The notes beneath the pieces are model-generated. The model saw nothing but the letters and a program-made list of their open reading frames with translations. It ran no database searches and was not told where the DNA came from. The position numbers and the translations under genes were made by a program. A stretch of 64,000 nt of DNA from Cuneatibacter sp. NSJ-177. GTDB lineage: Bacteria > Bacillota > Clostridia > Lachnospirales > Lachnospiraceae. Each line of letters opens with the position of its first letter. Within the stretch, counting starts at the first letter, position 1. The stretch lies in the NCBI RefSeq assembly GCF_022867805.1, contig NZ_JALIFO010000013.1:90908-154907 (forward strand), written 5' to 3'. Of the stretch, positions 35,169-43,831 are shown in pieces.

Positions 35169-36038
35169 TCAAGAATACTTCCCGAAAAATGCTTCCGCAT
35201 AATTCAAGAAACACTGCATCGGCTCGGACAGATAGGAGTTCTTTCTCCATTTCATATAGATCCAGCGTTTCAGGGAAAAATCAGCGACCCGCACCAGTGC
35301 AAATTCGGCCTCTCCGTCCCCGGCCGCCGACAGCCTGGGCAAAAACGCCATCCCGACTCCGGAGGAGATCAGAGCGTTCAGCATCGGGGGATAATCGCAG
35401 ACCGCAACCACTTGCGGCCGGAACAGCCGGAAATACGCTTCCGTCATCACACGAAGCTCCGACAAGGAAGAGCGTTCGATGAAAGCCTCCCCCGACAGTT
35501 CCTCCAGACGGACGCTGTCCCGCCCGGAGAGCGGATGGGAAAATGGCACGGCCAGCAGGATTTCTTCCTCATAAATCAGGATGGAGTTTTCCTCCTTCCG
35601 TGCCTCCGGAGAAAAATTCAGCATCAAATCATATTCCAGATTTTCCATCTCAAAATCTTTTTGATATTGGAGCAGGCGTATTTTTATGTCCGGATAGCTC
35701 CGGCAGAACCCCTGTATGATGTCCGGGAGCAGCAATGGCACGGTCTCCACCGATAAAGTCAGCTCTTTCTGTTGTTTTCCCGCGATATCCGCCAGTTCTT
35801 TCCCCGCATCCTTGACCAGACCAAGGATCTCGCTGGCATGGCGGTATAAAATTCTGCCGTTGTCGTTGAGGACCAGCCGGTTGTGGGTCCGTTCAAAAAA
35901 CTCGGCCCCCAGCTCATATTCCAGATTTTTAATCTGGGTGCTGACCGCCGACTGAACCACCCGGAACTCTCTCGCGGCCGCTGAAATATTGCCCAATTCC
36001 GCGGCCCGTTTAAAATAAATCAGCTGCTGTAGATCCAA
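35169..36038 (-). CDS. LysR-family regulator, type A of mirrored pair 2
   Basis: A 289-residue LysR regulator with ISAAAREFRVVQSAVSTQIKN in the recognition region and an effector domain with PDIIQGFCRSYPDIKIRLLQYQKD. It resembles the regulator at 29913-30797. The start is TTG at 36038, supported by GGAGGGGAG seven to eight bases upstream and the family N-terminus DLQQLIYFKRAAE. The first gene of the second LysR pair, downstream of aroD and separated from it by a terminator. Confidence 0.92.
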   Translation of the reverse strand: MDLQQLIYFKRAAELGNISAAAREFRVVQSAVSTQIKNLEYELGAEFFERTHNRLVLNDNGRILYRHASEILGLVKDAGKELADIAGKQQKELTLSVETVPLLLPDIIQGFCRSYPDIKIRLLQYQKDFEMENLEYDLMLNFSPEARKEENSILIYEEEILLAVPFSHPLSGRDSVRLEELSGEAFIERSSLSELRVMTEAYFRLFRPQVVAVCDYPPMLNALISSGVGMAFLPRLSAAGDGEAEFALVRVADFSLKRWIYMKWRKNSYLSEPMQCFLNYAEAFFGKYS

Positions 36039-36059
36039 CCGTTCTCCCCTCCTGAAAAG

Positions 36060-36096
36060 AGCTGCGGACCCGCCGGACTCCGGCCGGTCCGCAGCT
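36060..36096 (-). terminator. intrinsic terminator of aroD
   Basis: AGCTGCGGACC (36060-36070) and GGTCCGCAGCT (36086-36096) form a perfect 11-bp stem, with extra pairing possible in the loop. On the minus strand it is followed by CTTTTC. Confidence 0.75.
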
Positions 36097-36138
36097 CTCC
36101 TGTAGCCTGATACCGCATCCTCTAAGCGACGGCGCGTC

Positions 36139-36912
36139 TTATCTGTTCAGCATCCGGGTCATCTCCCGGAACTCCTCAATATCGATCTGTCCGGGGCCGG
36201 AGGCTCCGCTGGAACACAGGAAGGACAGATCCGATCCGAACTCCCCGCCCAGAACCCGTGTCAGGCTTCCCATCTCGCCCATGGAAACGGTAATTAAAGG
36301 AATATCCACTTCCTGGGTGCGCGCCCGGTAGGTCGCCTTTGCCAAGGTCAGAACATCGGTAAATGTCCGGGGCATCACTGCGATTTTGGCCACGTCTGCT
36401 CCCATTTTCTCACAGGCCTTGATGCTGGCGACGATCTCCTCCTCCGCCGGGGTTTTCTGAAAATCGTGGTTGGAGAGCACCAGTTTGACTCCGTGTTTTT
36501 TCACCACCGCCTTGACGGCTTCCAGAAATTCCGGTTCATTGGCTTTTTCCACATCCACCATCTCTACCAGCCCCGCCTCACAGGCCGTCCGGATGACGGA
36601 AAGCCGGGTTTCCTGGCTTGCCTCCTTGTTGACACCGCCCTCAGACACATGGCGGAATGTAAGCAAAATCGGAATTTCCCTCACCATCGGCTGGATCGCT
36701 TCCAAGGATTCCCTGATGTGCTGCTGGTTATCCAGCTGGTCATAATAGTCGATTCTCCACTCAATCACATCCGGATGGTGAGAAGAAATTTCTTCTACAT
36801 CCCGCAAAAGTTCTTCCCGGTTTCTGGAGATCACCGGGATACACTCCATCAGTTTCGGACCTCCAAATATTTTTCCTTTTACATTCCACTGAATTTTACT
36901 TTCCAGTCTCAT
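36139..36912 (-). CDS. aroD: type I 3-dehydroquinate dehydratase
   Basis: A 257-residue (beta/alpha)8 enzyme that dehydrates 3-dehydroquinate to 3-dehydroshikimate through a Schiff base. The catalytic Lys176 is in VAKIAVMP and the partner His149 in VLSNHDFQKTP, spaced as in the Salmonella and E. coli enzymes. EWRIDYYD (51-58) and the substrate-binding Arg of LLTFRHVSEGG (near 87) are also present. AGGAGG precedes the ATG. The reaction serves both aromatic biosynthesis and quinate/shikimate breakdown. Here it stands alone under a promoter shared in design with the catabolic operons around it, with no other shikimate-pathway gene nearby, which favours a catabolic role. Confidence 0.93.
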   Translation of the reverse strand: MRLESKIQWNVKGKIFGGPKLMECIPVISRNREELLRDVEEISSHHPDVIEWRIDYYDQLDNQQHIRESLEAIQPMVREIPILLTFRHVSEGGVNKEASQETRLSVIRTACEAGLVEMVDVEKANEPEFLEAVKAVVKKHGVKLVLSNHDFQKTPAEEEIVASIKACEKMGADVAKIAVMPRTFTDVLTLAKATYRARTQEVDIPLITVSMGEMGSLTRVLGGEFGSDLSFLCSSGASGPGQIDIEEFREMTRMLNR

Positions 36913-36966
36913 CGCTCTTCCTCCTGCCTGTCAGCTTATTTTTAATTCCTTTATCAGGATATATTT

Positions 36967-36996
36967 ATTATAAATTTTTCATTTCTCCTCGTCCAA
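36967..36996 (-). promoter_or_regulatory. promoter of aroD with TATTGGAC box
   Basis: On the minus strand TTGGAC (36996-36991) and consensus TATAAT (36972-36967) are 18 bases apart. The 13-base box AGATATTGGACGA (37001-36989) is identical to the one at the divergent promoter. Confidence 0.75.
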
Positions 36997-37041
36997 TATC
37001 TATCAACCCAGCTCCTTGTCTCCGAAAATATATACATTTAG

Positions 37042-37059
37042 GCAGATATTACTATCTGC
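37042..37059. promoter_or_regulatory. central palindrome of the aroD/oxidoreductase divergent promoters
   Basis: GCAGATA (37042-37048) and TATCTGC (37053-37059) are perfect arms around TTAC. The centre, 37050.5, is also the exact centre of both 13-base boxes and of both -10 elements. A probable operator for a dimeric or tetrameric regulator, most likely one of the local LysR proteins. Confidence 0.75.
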
Positions 37060-37104
37060 TTTTATTTATATAAATTTCCGCGGAAGCGCCGTGCGGAAGA
37101 GATA

Positions 37105-37134
37105 TTGGACGATCGGCCCGGATCCCGGTACACT
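37105..37134 (+). promoter_or_regulatory. promoter of the Gfo/Idh/MocA gene with TATTGGAC box
   Basis: TTGGAC (37105-37110) and TACACT (37129-37134) are 18 bases apart. The box AGATATTGGACGA occupies 37100-37112. Confidence 0.7.
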
Positions 37135-37164
37135 GAAAACAGAAAACCAAAGGAAAGGAGCAGT

Positions 37165-38346
37165 ATGGAAATGGAGAAAACAACCATCTGCGTCGGCATG
37201 GTAGGAAGCGGATACGCCGCCCACCTGCACGGCAACGGCTACGAAAAAATCAGCCGCATTCAGGTCCGCCTGAAAACGATCTGTGATATTGATCCCGTCA
37301 GAGCGGAGGCGGTCCGGGATCGCTACGGCTTTGAAACGATCTGCACCGACTACCACGAAATGCTGAATGACCCGGAAATCGATGTCATTGATATCGTCAC
37401 CCCGCCGGTCCTGCATCCGGATATCGCGGCAGACGCCCTGAAGGCAGGAAAGCATGTAATCTGTGAAAAACCTCTGACCGGCTATTTTGGAGAAAAAGGC
37501 GAGGCGAACATCGGGTTGAAGGTTCCCAAGAGTAAAATGTATCAGGAAGTCTTAAAATCCATGGAGGAACTGAAACAGGTGATCGCCTCCACGGACCGGA
37601 AATTCCTCTATGCAGAAAACTATGTCTACGCCACCCCGGTTCAAAAGGCGGCAGAAATCCTGAGAGCAAAAAAGAGCAAAATCCTGTTTTTGAAGGGGGA
37701 AGAAAGCGTCAAAGGCTCCACCTCCCCGCTGGCCGGTAAGTGGAACGGCACCGGAGGCGGCTCCCTGACCCGCGTCGGCTGTCATCCTTTGACTGGAATC
37801 CTCTGGCTGAAACAGCAGGAAGCCCAGGCCCGCGGCGAGGAGATCACAATCCGCAGCATCACAGCCGACGTCGGCAAAGCGACCGGCTGCCTGACCGAGG
37901 AGGAACACCGGCACATCGTCGCCCATCCGGAGGATGTGGAGGATGTCGGAACCATCTCCATCACCTACTCCGACGGCACCAAAGCGCTGATCATTGCCTC
38001 CGACGTTGTCCTGGGTGGCACCAAGAACTACATTGAAATCTATTCCAACGACAGCGCCATGACCTGCAACATCACGCCGACCAACCTGCTGGAAACGTAT
38101 TTCCTGGACGAGCAGGGAATCGAAGAGTTTGACCTGGCGGAGATGCTCCCGTCCAAGCTTGGCTGGAACCATGCCTTCGTCTCCGATGAGGTCATCCGCG
38201 GTTATACCGGCGAACTCCAGGATTTCATGGAAACCATCGCCTGGGACCGGGAACCCTCCTCCGGCTTCGACCTGGCCTATGAGACGGTCAAGGTGCTCTA
38301 TGCGGCTTACCAGTCCGCGGAAGAAGGACGCAGGATCGATTTCTAA
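37165..38346 (+). CDS. Gfo/Idh/MocA family NAD(P)-dependent oxidoreductase
   Basis: About 393 residues. The N-terminal Rossmann domain begins TTICVGMVGSGYAAHLHGNGY with GxGxxA near residues 11-16. The family EKP motif is in HVICEKPLTGYFG (about residues 96-108) and the C-terminal alpha/beta substrate domain runs from about 140. The Lys of EKP and the GCHPLTGILW His segment are the usual catalytic elements. I chose ATG 37165 because AAAGGAG is four to five bases upstream. The frame extends 20 codons further through the -10 element. Divergent from aroD. It likely oxidises a secondary alcohol on a cyclic polyol or hydroxy acid. Terminated by a strong hairpin. Confidence 0.9.
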   Translation: MEMEKTTICVGMVGSGYAAHLHGNGYEKISRIQVRLKTICDIDPVRAEAVRDRYGFETICTDYHEMLNDPEIDVIDIVTPPVLHPDIAADALKAGKHVICEKPLTGYFGEKGEANIGLKVPKSKMYQEVLKSMEELKQVIASTDRKFLYAENYVYATPVQKAAEILRAKKSKILFLKGEESVKGSTSPLAGKWNGTGGGSLTRVGCHPLTGILWLKQQEAQARGEEITIRSITADVGKATGCLTEEEHRHIVAHPEDVEDVGTISITYSDGTKALIIASDVVLGGTKNYIEIYSNDSAMTCNITPTNLLETYFLDEQGIEEFDLAEMLPSKLGWNHAFVSDEVIRGYTGELQDFMETIAWDREPSSGFDLAYETVKVLYAAYQSAEEGRRIDF

Positions 38347-38369
38347 AACGGAACAGACATGACACGAAA

Positions 38370-38400
38370 AGCAGGCTGCCGAAAGAATTGGCAGCCTGCT
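38370..38400 (+). terminator. intrinsic terminator, also usable for tctA2
   Basis: AGCAGGCTGCC (38370-38380) and GGCAGCCTGCT (38390-38400) form a perfect 11-bp stem with a nine-base loop, followed by TTTTTC on the plus strand and an A-rich flank on the other side. Confidence 0.88.
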
Positions 38401-38438
38401 TTTTCAAGGAGGAAAGGCTCGGCGTGAAACACGCCGCC

Positions 38439-39941
38439 TTACTTTGCTTTTTCTTTTCTCTTCTTCCGGTTTCTCCAAAAAGGCGTCTGGCCGATCACCA
38501 TGGCTACCACCACCGCAAATAATACGATGGAGATCGGGCTGGAAAAAATTCCGGTAAAGGAGGCCCAGAGAGAATCATGGGTCAGGTTCCAGTCCCGGCG
38601 CATATTCCGCTCGATCAGAGAGCACAAAATCACACCCAAAACCATGGATCCCACCGGATAATCATGGCGTTTCATGAAATATCCCAGAAATCCAAAGAAG
38701 AGCATCACACAGACATCGATAATGTTCCCATTCAGCGCATAGGAGCCGATGACGCAGAGAGCCATCACGATCGGCATCAAAATTCCCCTGGGAATCTCCA
38801 CGATCTTGGCAAATACGCGGATACCGGAAAAACCGATGGGGAGCAGGAAAATATTGGCCAGAAGCAGCCCGCCAGCAATAATTCCCACGACCTCCGGCTG
38901 ATTCATCATCAAAGCCGGGCCGGGATTCAGACCGTGGATTCCCAGCGCGCCGATGACAATGGCGCAGTAACCGTCGCCGGGGATGCCAAACGCCAGCACC
39001 GGAATATACGCGCCGCCGACCGCTGCGTTATTGGCGGACTCCGGAGCCACCAACCCTTCGATCGCCCCCTCCCCGAAAGGTACTTTCGGGTTCTTGGTGC
39101 TCCGCTTCGCATGGTCATAGGCCATCAGCGCCGCGATATCCCCGCCGGTCCCCGGCAGAGCACCGACAAAAGTTCCCAGAAGGCTGCACCGGAGCGCCAG
39201 AGGAAAATAGTGGAGAACCTCTTTAAAATCCGGCCGCACCTTCCCCACATCCTGCTTCATCTCGATGTTCAGATGAATATCCCGGATCTGGGACAGAGCC
39301 TCCGCAAAACCAAAGACCCCAATCATGATCGCCACATAGTTGATGCCGCCGTACAGATACGGAATCCCGAACGTAAAACGCTTTACTCCGTCCACGGCGT
39401 CCAGTCCGATGCAGCCGATAAAAAGCCCCAGAGCGCCGCACAGGAGGCTTTTCAGGAACGAGTTCCCTCCCAGGCTTGCGATCAGCACCAGGCCCATCAT
39501 GCCGAGGAGCACGTAATCTCTGGCCGCAAACTGCAAGGCAAATTTCGCCACATGCTCGGTGGCTAGAAGCAGAATCAGACAGCCGATCAGCCCGCCCAGC
39601 ACCGACTGCATCACCGTGATGCCGATGGCTTTTGCCGCCTGGCCTTTCTTTGCCAGCGGGTACCCTTCCATGGCCGTTGCAATAGCGGCCGGGGCTCCCG
39701 GAATGTTCAGCAAAATCGCGGAACGGGAACCGCCGTAGACGGCCCCGACATGGACGCCGACCATGACGGCCAAGGCAGGCAGAACATCCCAGCTGTAAGT
39801 AAACGAGATCAAAAGGGAGGCTGCCATCGTGCCGGAAAGCCCTGGGATTGCCCCGATGTACATGCCCCCCAGCACGCCGAGGAACAGCAGCGCAACCAGC
39901 TTGGGGTCTGTAATGACCGTAAATATCGCACTATAATCCAT
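38439..39941 (-). CDS. tctA: tripartite tricarboxylate transporter large permease TctA (system 2)
   Basis: About 500 residues with a dozen membrane segments. Family repeats are GAIPGLSGTMAASLLISFTYSW and GALPGTGGDIAALMAYDHAKRS, with GGSRSAILLNIPGAPAAIATAMEGYPLA and EGLVAPESANNAAVGGAYIPVLAFGIPGD. I took ATG 39941, which begins MDYSAIFTVITD and lies just after the tctB2 stop with GGGGAAAGG upstream. A longer frame starts inside tctB2. Last gene of the long operon running from patB at 46960, and convergent with the oxidoreductase gene across a terminator. Confidence 0.94.
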   Translation of the reverse strand: MDYSAIFTVITDPKLVALLFLGVLGGMYIGAIPGLSGTMAASLLISFTYSWDVLPALAVMVGVHVGAVYGGSRSAILLNIPGAPAAIATAMEGYPLAKKGQAAKAIGITVMQSVLGGLIGCLILLLATEHVAKFALQFAARDYVLLGMMGLVLIASLGGNSFLKSLLCGALGLFIGCIGLDAVDGVKRFTFGIPYLYGGINYVAIMIGVFGFAEALSQIRDIHLNIEMKQDVGKVRPDFKEVLHYFPLALRCSLLGTFVGALPGTGGDIAALMAYDHAKRSTKNPKVPFGEGAIEGLVAPESANNAAVGGAYIPVLAFGIPGDGYCAIVIGALGIHGLNPGPALMMNQPEVVGIIAGGLLLANIFLLPIGFSGIRVFAKIVEIPRGILMPIVMALCVIGSYALNGNIIDVCVMLFFGFLGYFMKRHDYPVGSMVLGVILCSLIERNMRRDWNLTHDSLWASFTGIFSSPISIVLFAVVVAMVIGQTPFWRNRKKRKEKAK

Positions 39942-39954
39942 CCTTTCCCCTTTC

Positions 39955-40461
39955 CTACGGAAGCCGTACCCGGAATAATTTGACAAAAATCAAATAAAAC
40001 GCCAGCGTGATCCCCGCCGCTGTCAGGATCAGCATCCAGAATTTATGTTTTTTCTGATCCAGATACAGCATTTCTCCCACCAAAAACAGCAAAGTGGCGG
40101 GAACATAGCCGACCGGATGAATGACCGCCACATAGCCAACTGCGATCAGCAGGGATATTCCGACGTGGCCGGGCATTTCTTCCTGAAAGCCTTCCAAAAT
40201 CCCCCGGAAAAATCCCTTGGTTTCGGTCTTTTCCTCTTTTTTCCTCCGGCGAAACAGCGAAACTCCGATGGCAAAGGAAAAAATCAGCATCAGCCCGGAT
40301 AATACCACGGGGAAGGTTCCGCAGGAGCTGACTGCAAATTTCTTTGACTTCCAAATAAGAATCGAGTTTCCAAACGCCCAGATACTGAACGCCGCCAGTA
40401 CCAGCCACAGGGTCAGTTCCCTGTAAAACAAGGTTCTTTCCTCTCTGCTCTTTTCTTCCAT
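39955..40461 (-). CDS. tctB: tripartite tricarboxylate transporter small subunit TctB (system 2)
   Basis: A 168-residue membrane protein with four hydrophobic segments, a basic Lys/Glu-rich cytoplasmic loop (RRRKKEEKTETKG, about 72-84) and the family C-terminus FVKLFRVRLP. AAAGGAGG precedes the ATG. It lies between tctC2 and tctA2, with an 89-base gap after tctC2 that contains a bulged hairpin (GGAAGCG near 40507 against CGCTTTCC near 40528). Confidence 0.88.
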   Translation of the reverse strand: MEEKSREERTLFYRELTLWLVLAAFSIWAFGNSILIWKSKKFAVSSCGTFPVVLSGLMLIFSFAIGVSLFRRRKKEEKTETKGFFRGILEGFQEEMPGHVGISLLIAVGYVAVIHPVGYVPATLLFLVGEMLYLDQKKHKFWMLILTAAGITLAFYLIFVKLFRVRLP

Positions 40462-40550
40462 CGTACCTCCTTTCCCAACTCCGGCCCCTCATCGGACCGG
40501 AAGAAGGAAGCGAAACGGAGAGCTTACGCTTTCCGCCGCTTTCCTGAATC

Positions 40551-41636
40551 TCATTCCATCATCACACCGTAATCCGCCGGATTCAGAGAAGTGGTTCCCG
40601 CCTCGTAGAGCAGCGTCCAGACTTTTGCCTGGGCGTCCTTCATGTAGGCTGCCGCCTCCTCCCCCACATACTTGGTCGGAATAATATTGGCGCTGGTCAG
40701 ATAATTCTGGAAACTGTCGGTATCATAAGCCGCCGTAAACTTTTCCATCAGGAATTTCACGATTTCCGGATCCGTTTTTGCGCTGACTGCCGCGCCGAAG
40801 AACGGTCCGTAAGGAAGGTAGTCTTGAAACTGGGCGTCCAGCCCCGTGGCCAGCTTTACGTCCTCAAAACCATTGACCTTCTCGTCATGGAAGACCAGAA
40901 GAGGACGAAGGTCTCCGGATTCTACATAAGGCTGCGCCGTGAAGTTCACCGGGATAAACAGATCTATCTGATTTCCCATCAGGGCGGTCATGGCCTCGCC
41001 GTCCCCGTCGTAGTTGACATAGTTAAATTCCACGCCTAGGATCTTCTGCATCATCGTGCAATAGATGGTCGGGCAGCCGGTCGCGCCGGTATTACCGATA
41101 TTCAGTTCCTTCGGATGTTCCTTGGCGTAAGCGATCAAGTCTTCAATGGTTTGGTAAGGGGAATCCTTACTGACCAGCAAAACTCCTGCGCCGCTGCCGT
41201 ACAGCATAAGCTCTGAGAAATCATCGATCTTTGCCTCGCTGAGTTCCATGGGCTGGAACATGGTGATGGCTTCGGAGTGGAAACAAATATCATAGCCGTT
41301 TGCTTCCTGGCTCAGTACATATTCCGTTCCGACTACGCCGGAGCCGCCGGCCTTATTGTCCATGATCACGCTGACATCCAGGACTTCATTCAGGGCGGCT
41401 CCCATGGCCCGCGAGATCAGGTCCGTGCCTCCCCCGGCGCCGTAGATGATGTCTCCGTTGATATCACGGTCCGGATACTGGTCCGCCTTTCCGGCGGAGC
41501 CTGAGGTTTCTGTCTTTGAGGTTTCCTTGTTGGCGGGGGCCGCCGTTGTTCCTGCGGCGCTGTTGTCACAGGCCGAAAGCACCGTTATCCCCATCGTCAA
41601 TGCCAATACAGCTGCCAAAACCTTTCTTGCTCTCAT
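40551..41636 (-). CDS. tctC: tripartite tricarboxylate transporter binding lipoprotein TctC (system 2)
   Basis: A 361-residue solute receptor with lipobox VLSACDNS (Cys near 23) and a short Thr/Ser/Ala linker. The binding domain has DIIYGAGGGTDLISRAMGAAL and IMDNKAGGSGVVGTEYVL, with LNIGNTGATGCPTIYC. It is the most divergent of the three TctC proteins: GTDLISR replaces the GTDGM of the others and the C-terminus ends SLNPADYGVMME. This suggests a different substrate. GAAAGGAG precedes the ATG. Follows tctA3 by 58 bases. Confidence 0.93.
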   Translation of the reverse strand: MRARKVLAAVLALTMGITVLSACDNSAAGTTAAPANKETSKTETSGSAGKADQYPDRDINGDIIYGAGGGTDLISRAMGAALNEVLDVSVIMDNKAGGSGVVGTEYVLSQEANGYDICFHSEAITMFQPMELSEAKIDDFSELMLYGSGAGVLLVSKDSPYQTIEDLIAYAKEHPKELNIGNTGATGCPTIYCTMMQKILGVEFNYVNYDGDGEAMTALMGNQIDLFIPVNFTAQPYVESGDLRPLLVFHDEKVNGFEDVKLATGLDAQFQDYLPYGPFFGAAVSAKTDPEIVKFLMEKFTAAYDTDSFQNYLTSANIIPTKYVGEEAAAYMKDAQAKVWTLLYEAGTTSLNPADYGVMME

Positions 41637-41694
41637 ACTCGTTCTCCTTTCTGAATGCGCGGGACATAAAAACCTGGTGAAGCTAGGCCAGCGT

Positions 41695-43188
41695 TTAATC
41701 TGCTTTCTCTTTCCGTTTCAGCACCTGCTTTAAGGGCGTCTGCATGGCGAGCATCCCCGCCAAAATGAGGAACAGCACGATGGAAAGCGGACTGGTGAAA
41801 ATCTGGCCGAACAACTCGGAAACGCTGCCGTAACACATGGCGATGGTGCGGCGGAGATTCAATTCCAAAAGATTACTGAGGATAAACCCTAAGATGATCG
41901 GGCCCACAGGGAAATCATGGCGTTTCAGGAAATAGCCGAGAATACCTGCGATCACCATCACGTAGACGTCAAAGACGTTGTTATTGGCCGCGTAGGAACC
42001 AATCACCGTCAGGACAATGATGATCGGCAGCAAAATTTCCTTCGGGGTCTCCGCAATCTTGGCAAACACTTTGATTCCGGTCAGCGCAACCGGCAGTAAA
42101 ATAATATTTCCTACAATGATACAGGCAATGATCATATAGAACATCTGCGGCTGGCTGTTGACCAGCGTCGGCCCCGGCGTGATACCATGAATCAGCAGGG
42201 CGGAAATAATGATCGCCGCCACCGAATCTCCCGGAATTCCCAGCGCCAACATCGGCACATAAGCGCCGCCCACCGCCGCGTTGTTGGCGCTCTCCGGAGC
42301 CACTAGACCCTCGATGGCGCCTTCGCCGAAGGGGACTTCCGGATGTTTCACCGAGCGCTTGGCATGGTCATAACAGATAATGGCAGCGATATCCCCGCCA
42401 GTTCCCGGCAAAGCTCCGACGAATGCGCCGATCAGGGAACAGCGCAGGGTCAAAGGGAAATATTTCACGACCTCTTTGATGCTCGGCCGCATCCGGTCCA
42501 GCTTCTGCTTCCGGACCGTGACATTCCGCAGATCCCGGACCTGGAATAAGGATTCCGACATGCCGAAGGTACCGATCATGATGGCGATCGAAGTGATTCC
42601 GGACATCAGATTTACATTTCCAAAGGTAAAACGGTTGACCGCCGTCATCGTATCCATGCCCACGCAGCCCAAAAACATTCCCAGCACGCCGCAGAACATG
42701 CCCTTGACAAAGGAATCGCCCGTCAGGCTGCTGAGGAGAAAGATGCCGAGCATTGCCAGCATAAAATAATCTCTGGGAGCAAACAGCAGGGCAAACTTGA
42801 TCAGGAGGGGGGTGGCCAGCACCAGTACCAGCGCGCCGATCAGGCCGCCGACCACCGACTGCACGGCCGTGACCGTCAGCGCATGGCCCGCCTCTCCCTT
42901 TTTCGCCATCGGATAGCCGTCAAAAGAAGTGGCGATGGCAGCCGGTGTGCCCGGCACATTCAGCAGGATGGCCGAGCGGGACCCGCCGTAAACCCCGCCG
43001 ATATGTACGCCCAAAATCGTTGCGATGGCCGGCATCGGGCTCCATCCAAAGCTAAATGAAATCGCCAGAGACGCTGCCATCGTCACCGAGATGCCGGGAA
43101 TCGCCCCCGCATACATTCCAAAAAACAAACCTCCGGCCAGATACAAAAGCAGCTCCGGCTGAAGAAACAAGGTAAATAAATTTTCCAC
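41695..43188 (-). CDS. tctA: tripartite tricarboxylate transporter large permease TctA (system 3)
   Basis: About 497 residues, with GAIPGISVTMAASLAISFSFGW and GALPGTGGDIAAIICYDHAKRS repeats and the SRSAILLNVPGTPAAIATSFDGYP segment. It is closer to TctA1 than to TctA2 over the first 100 residues. I chose the GTG at 43188 because AGGAGG lies eight bases upstream. An in-frame GTG at 43197 is one base from that site. It follows tctB3 directly and is followed by tctC2, so systems 3 and 2 are transcribed in tandem. Confidence 0.94.
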   Translation of the reverse strand: MENLFTLFLQPELLLYLAGGLFFGMYAGAIPGISVTMAASLAISFSFGWSPMPAIATILGVHIGGVYGGSRSAILLNVPGTPAAIATSFDGYPMAKKGEAGHALTVTAVQSVVGGLIGALVLVLATPLLIKFALLFAPRDYFMLAMLGIFLLSSLTGDSFVKGMFCGVLGMFLGCVGMDTMTAVNRFTFGNVNLMSGITSIAIMIGTFGMSESLFQVRDLRNVTVRKQKLDRMRPSIKEVVKYFPLTLRCSLIGAFVGALPGTGGDIAAIICYDHAKRSVKHPEVPFGEGAIEGLVAPESANNAAVGGAYVPMLALGIPGDSVAAIIISALLIHGITPGPTLVNSQPQMFYMIIACIIVGNIILLPVALTGIKVFAKIAETPKEILLPIIIVLTVIGSYAANNNVFDVYVMVIAGILGYFLKRHDFPVGPIILGFILSNLLELNLRRTIAMCYGSVSELFGQIFTSPLSIVLFLILAGMLAMQTPLKQVLKRKEKAD

Positions 43189-43200
43189 TGCAAACACCTC

Positions 43201-43692
43201 CTAGGGAAGCATAATTTGAAAGATCTTCTCAACTACCAAGAAGATGACAACCAGACTGACCGCCGTGACGATCAACGTCTGTTTGATTTTTTTCCCTCTT
43301 CGCAAAAACGTGATGGTTCCCGCCATGAACAGCGCGGTGGATACATAAAAGCCGACCACGTTCAGCAGCACCGCATAAGCAATCGCAGATACCGCCAGTA
43401 CAAACGAATTCAGAGGCATTTCTTCTTTGATCGCGGCAATCACCTTGTTGCCGCCAAAATCCGCTTTCTTTTCTTCCTCCGTCAGCTCCGGGCAATTTTT
43501 TCTCACCTGCAAAACGGCAATGAAGCTGGTCAGCATCATAATACCGGTGGTGACTGTGGGAAATACCGCCGCAGAATCCGGCTCCGGGTGCTCGCGGAAC
43601 AGCGCCACCGACACCAGGAAACCGATCAAGCTCAGAACAAACACCAGAATACAAAAGAAATATTCTCTGATCTTAAATGTTTTCTTTTCCAT
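43201..43692 (-). CDS. tctB: tripartite tricarboxylate transporter small subunit TctB (system 3)
   Basis: About 163 residues with four hydrophobic segments (near 10-28, 40-60, 95-125 and 140-160) and the C-terminal FQIMLP typical of TctB. I chose ATG 43692 (MEKKTFKIREYFF), in line with the length and N-terminus of the other TctB proteins. The frame is open 32 codons further into a hairpin region. Only a weak GAAAGG site precedes it. Its partner permease begins 12 bases downstream. Confidence 0.87.
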   Translation of the reverse strand: MEKKTFKIREYFFCILVFVLSLIGFLVSVALFREHPEPDSAAVFPTVTTGIMMLTSFIAVLQVRKNCPELTEEEKKADFGGNKVIAAIKEEMPLNSFVLAVSAIAYAVLLNVVGFYVSTALFMAGTITFLRRGKKIKQTLIVTAVSLVVIFLVVEKIFQIMLP

Positions 43693-43772
43693 AGATAAGC
43701 CTTTCACTTCACACGAGGTTCCAATCTCCATTTTCTCCCCCAAAGCCAAACATCCGGGCCTTGCGGGAGAAA

Positions 43773-43811
43773 AGGCGGGAAGACCCAACGCTTCTTCGCA
43801 GCTTCCCGCCT
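43773..43811 (-). terminator. intercistronic hairpin between tctC3 and tctB3
   Basis: AGGCGGGAAG (43773-43782) and CTTCCCGCCT (43802-43811) form a perfect 10-bp stem. On the minus strand it is followed by TTTTCTCCC. Likely a partial terminator or stabiliser that raises binding protein above membrane subunits. Confidence 0.8.
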
Positions 43812-43831
43812 AAAATTTTCTTCCGTTCCTT

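Noticed and set aside
38577..39566. A 329-codon open frame on the plus strand
   Set aside because: Antisense to tctA2; composition rich in His, Gln and Arg and no recognisable domain.
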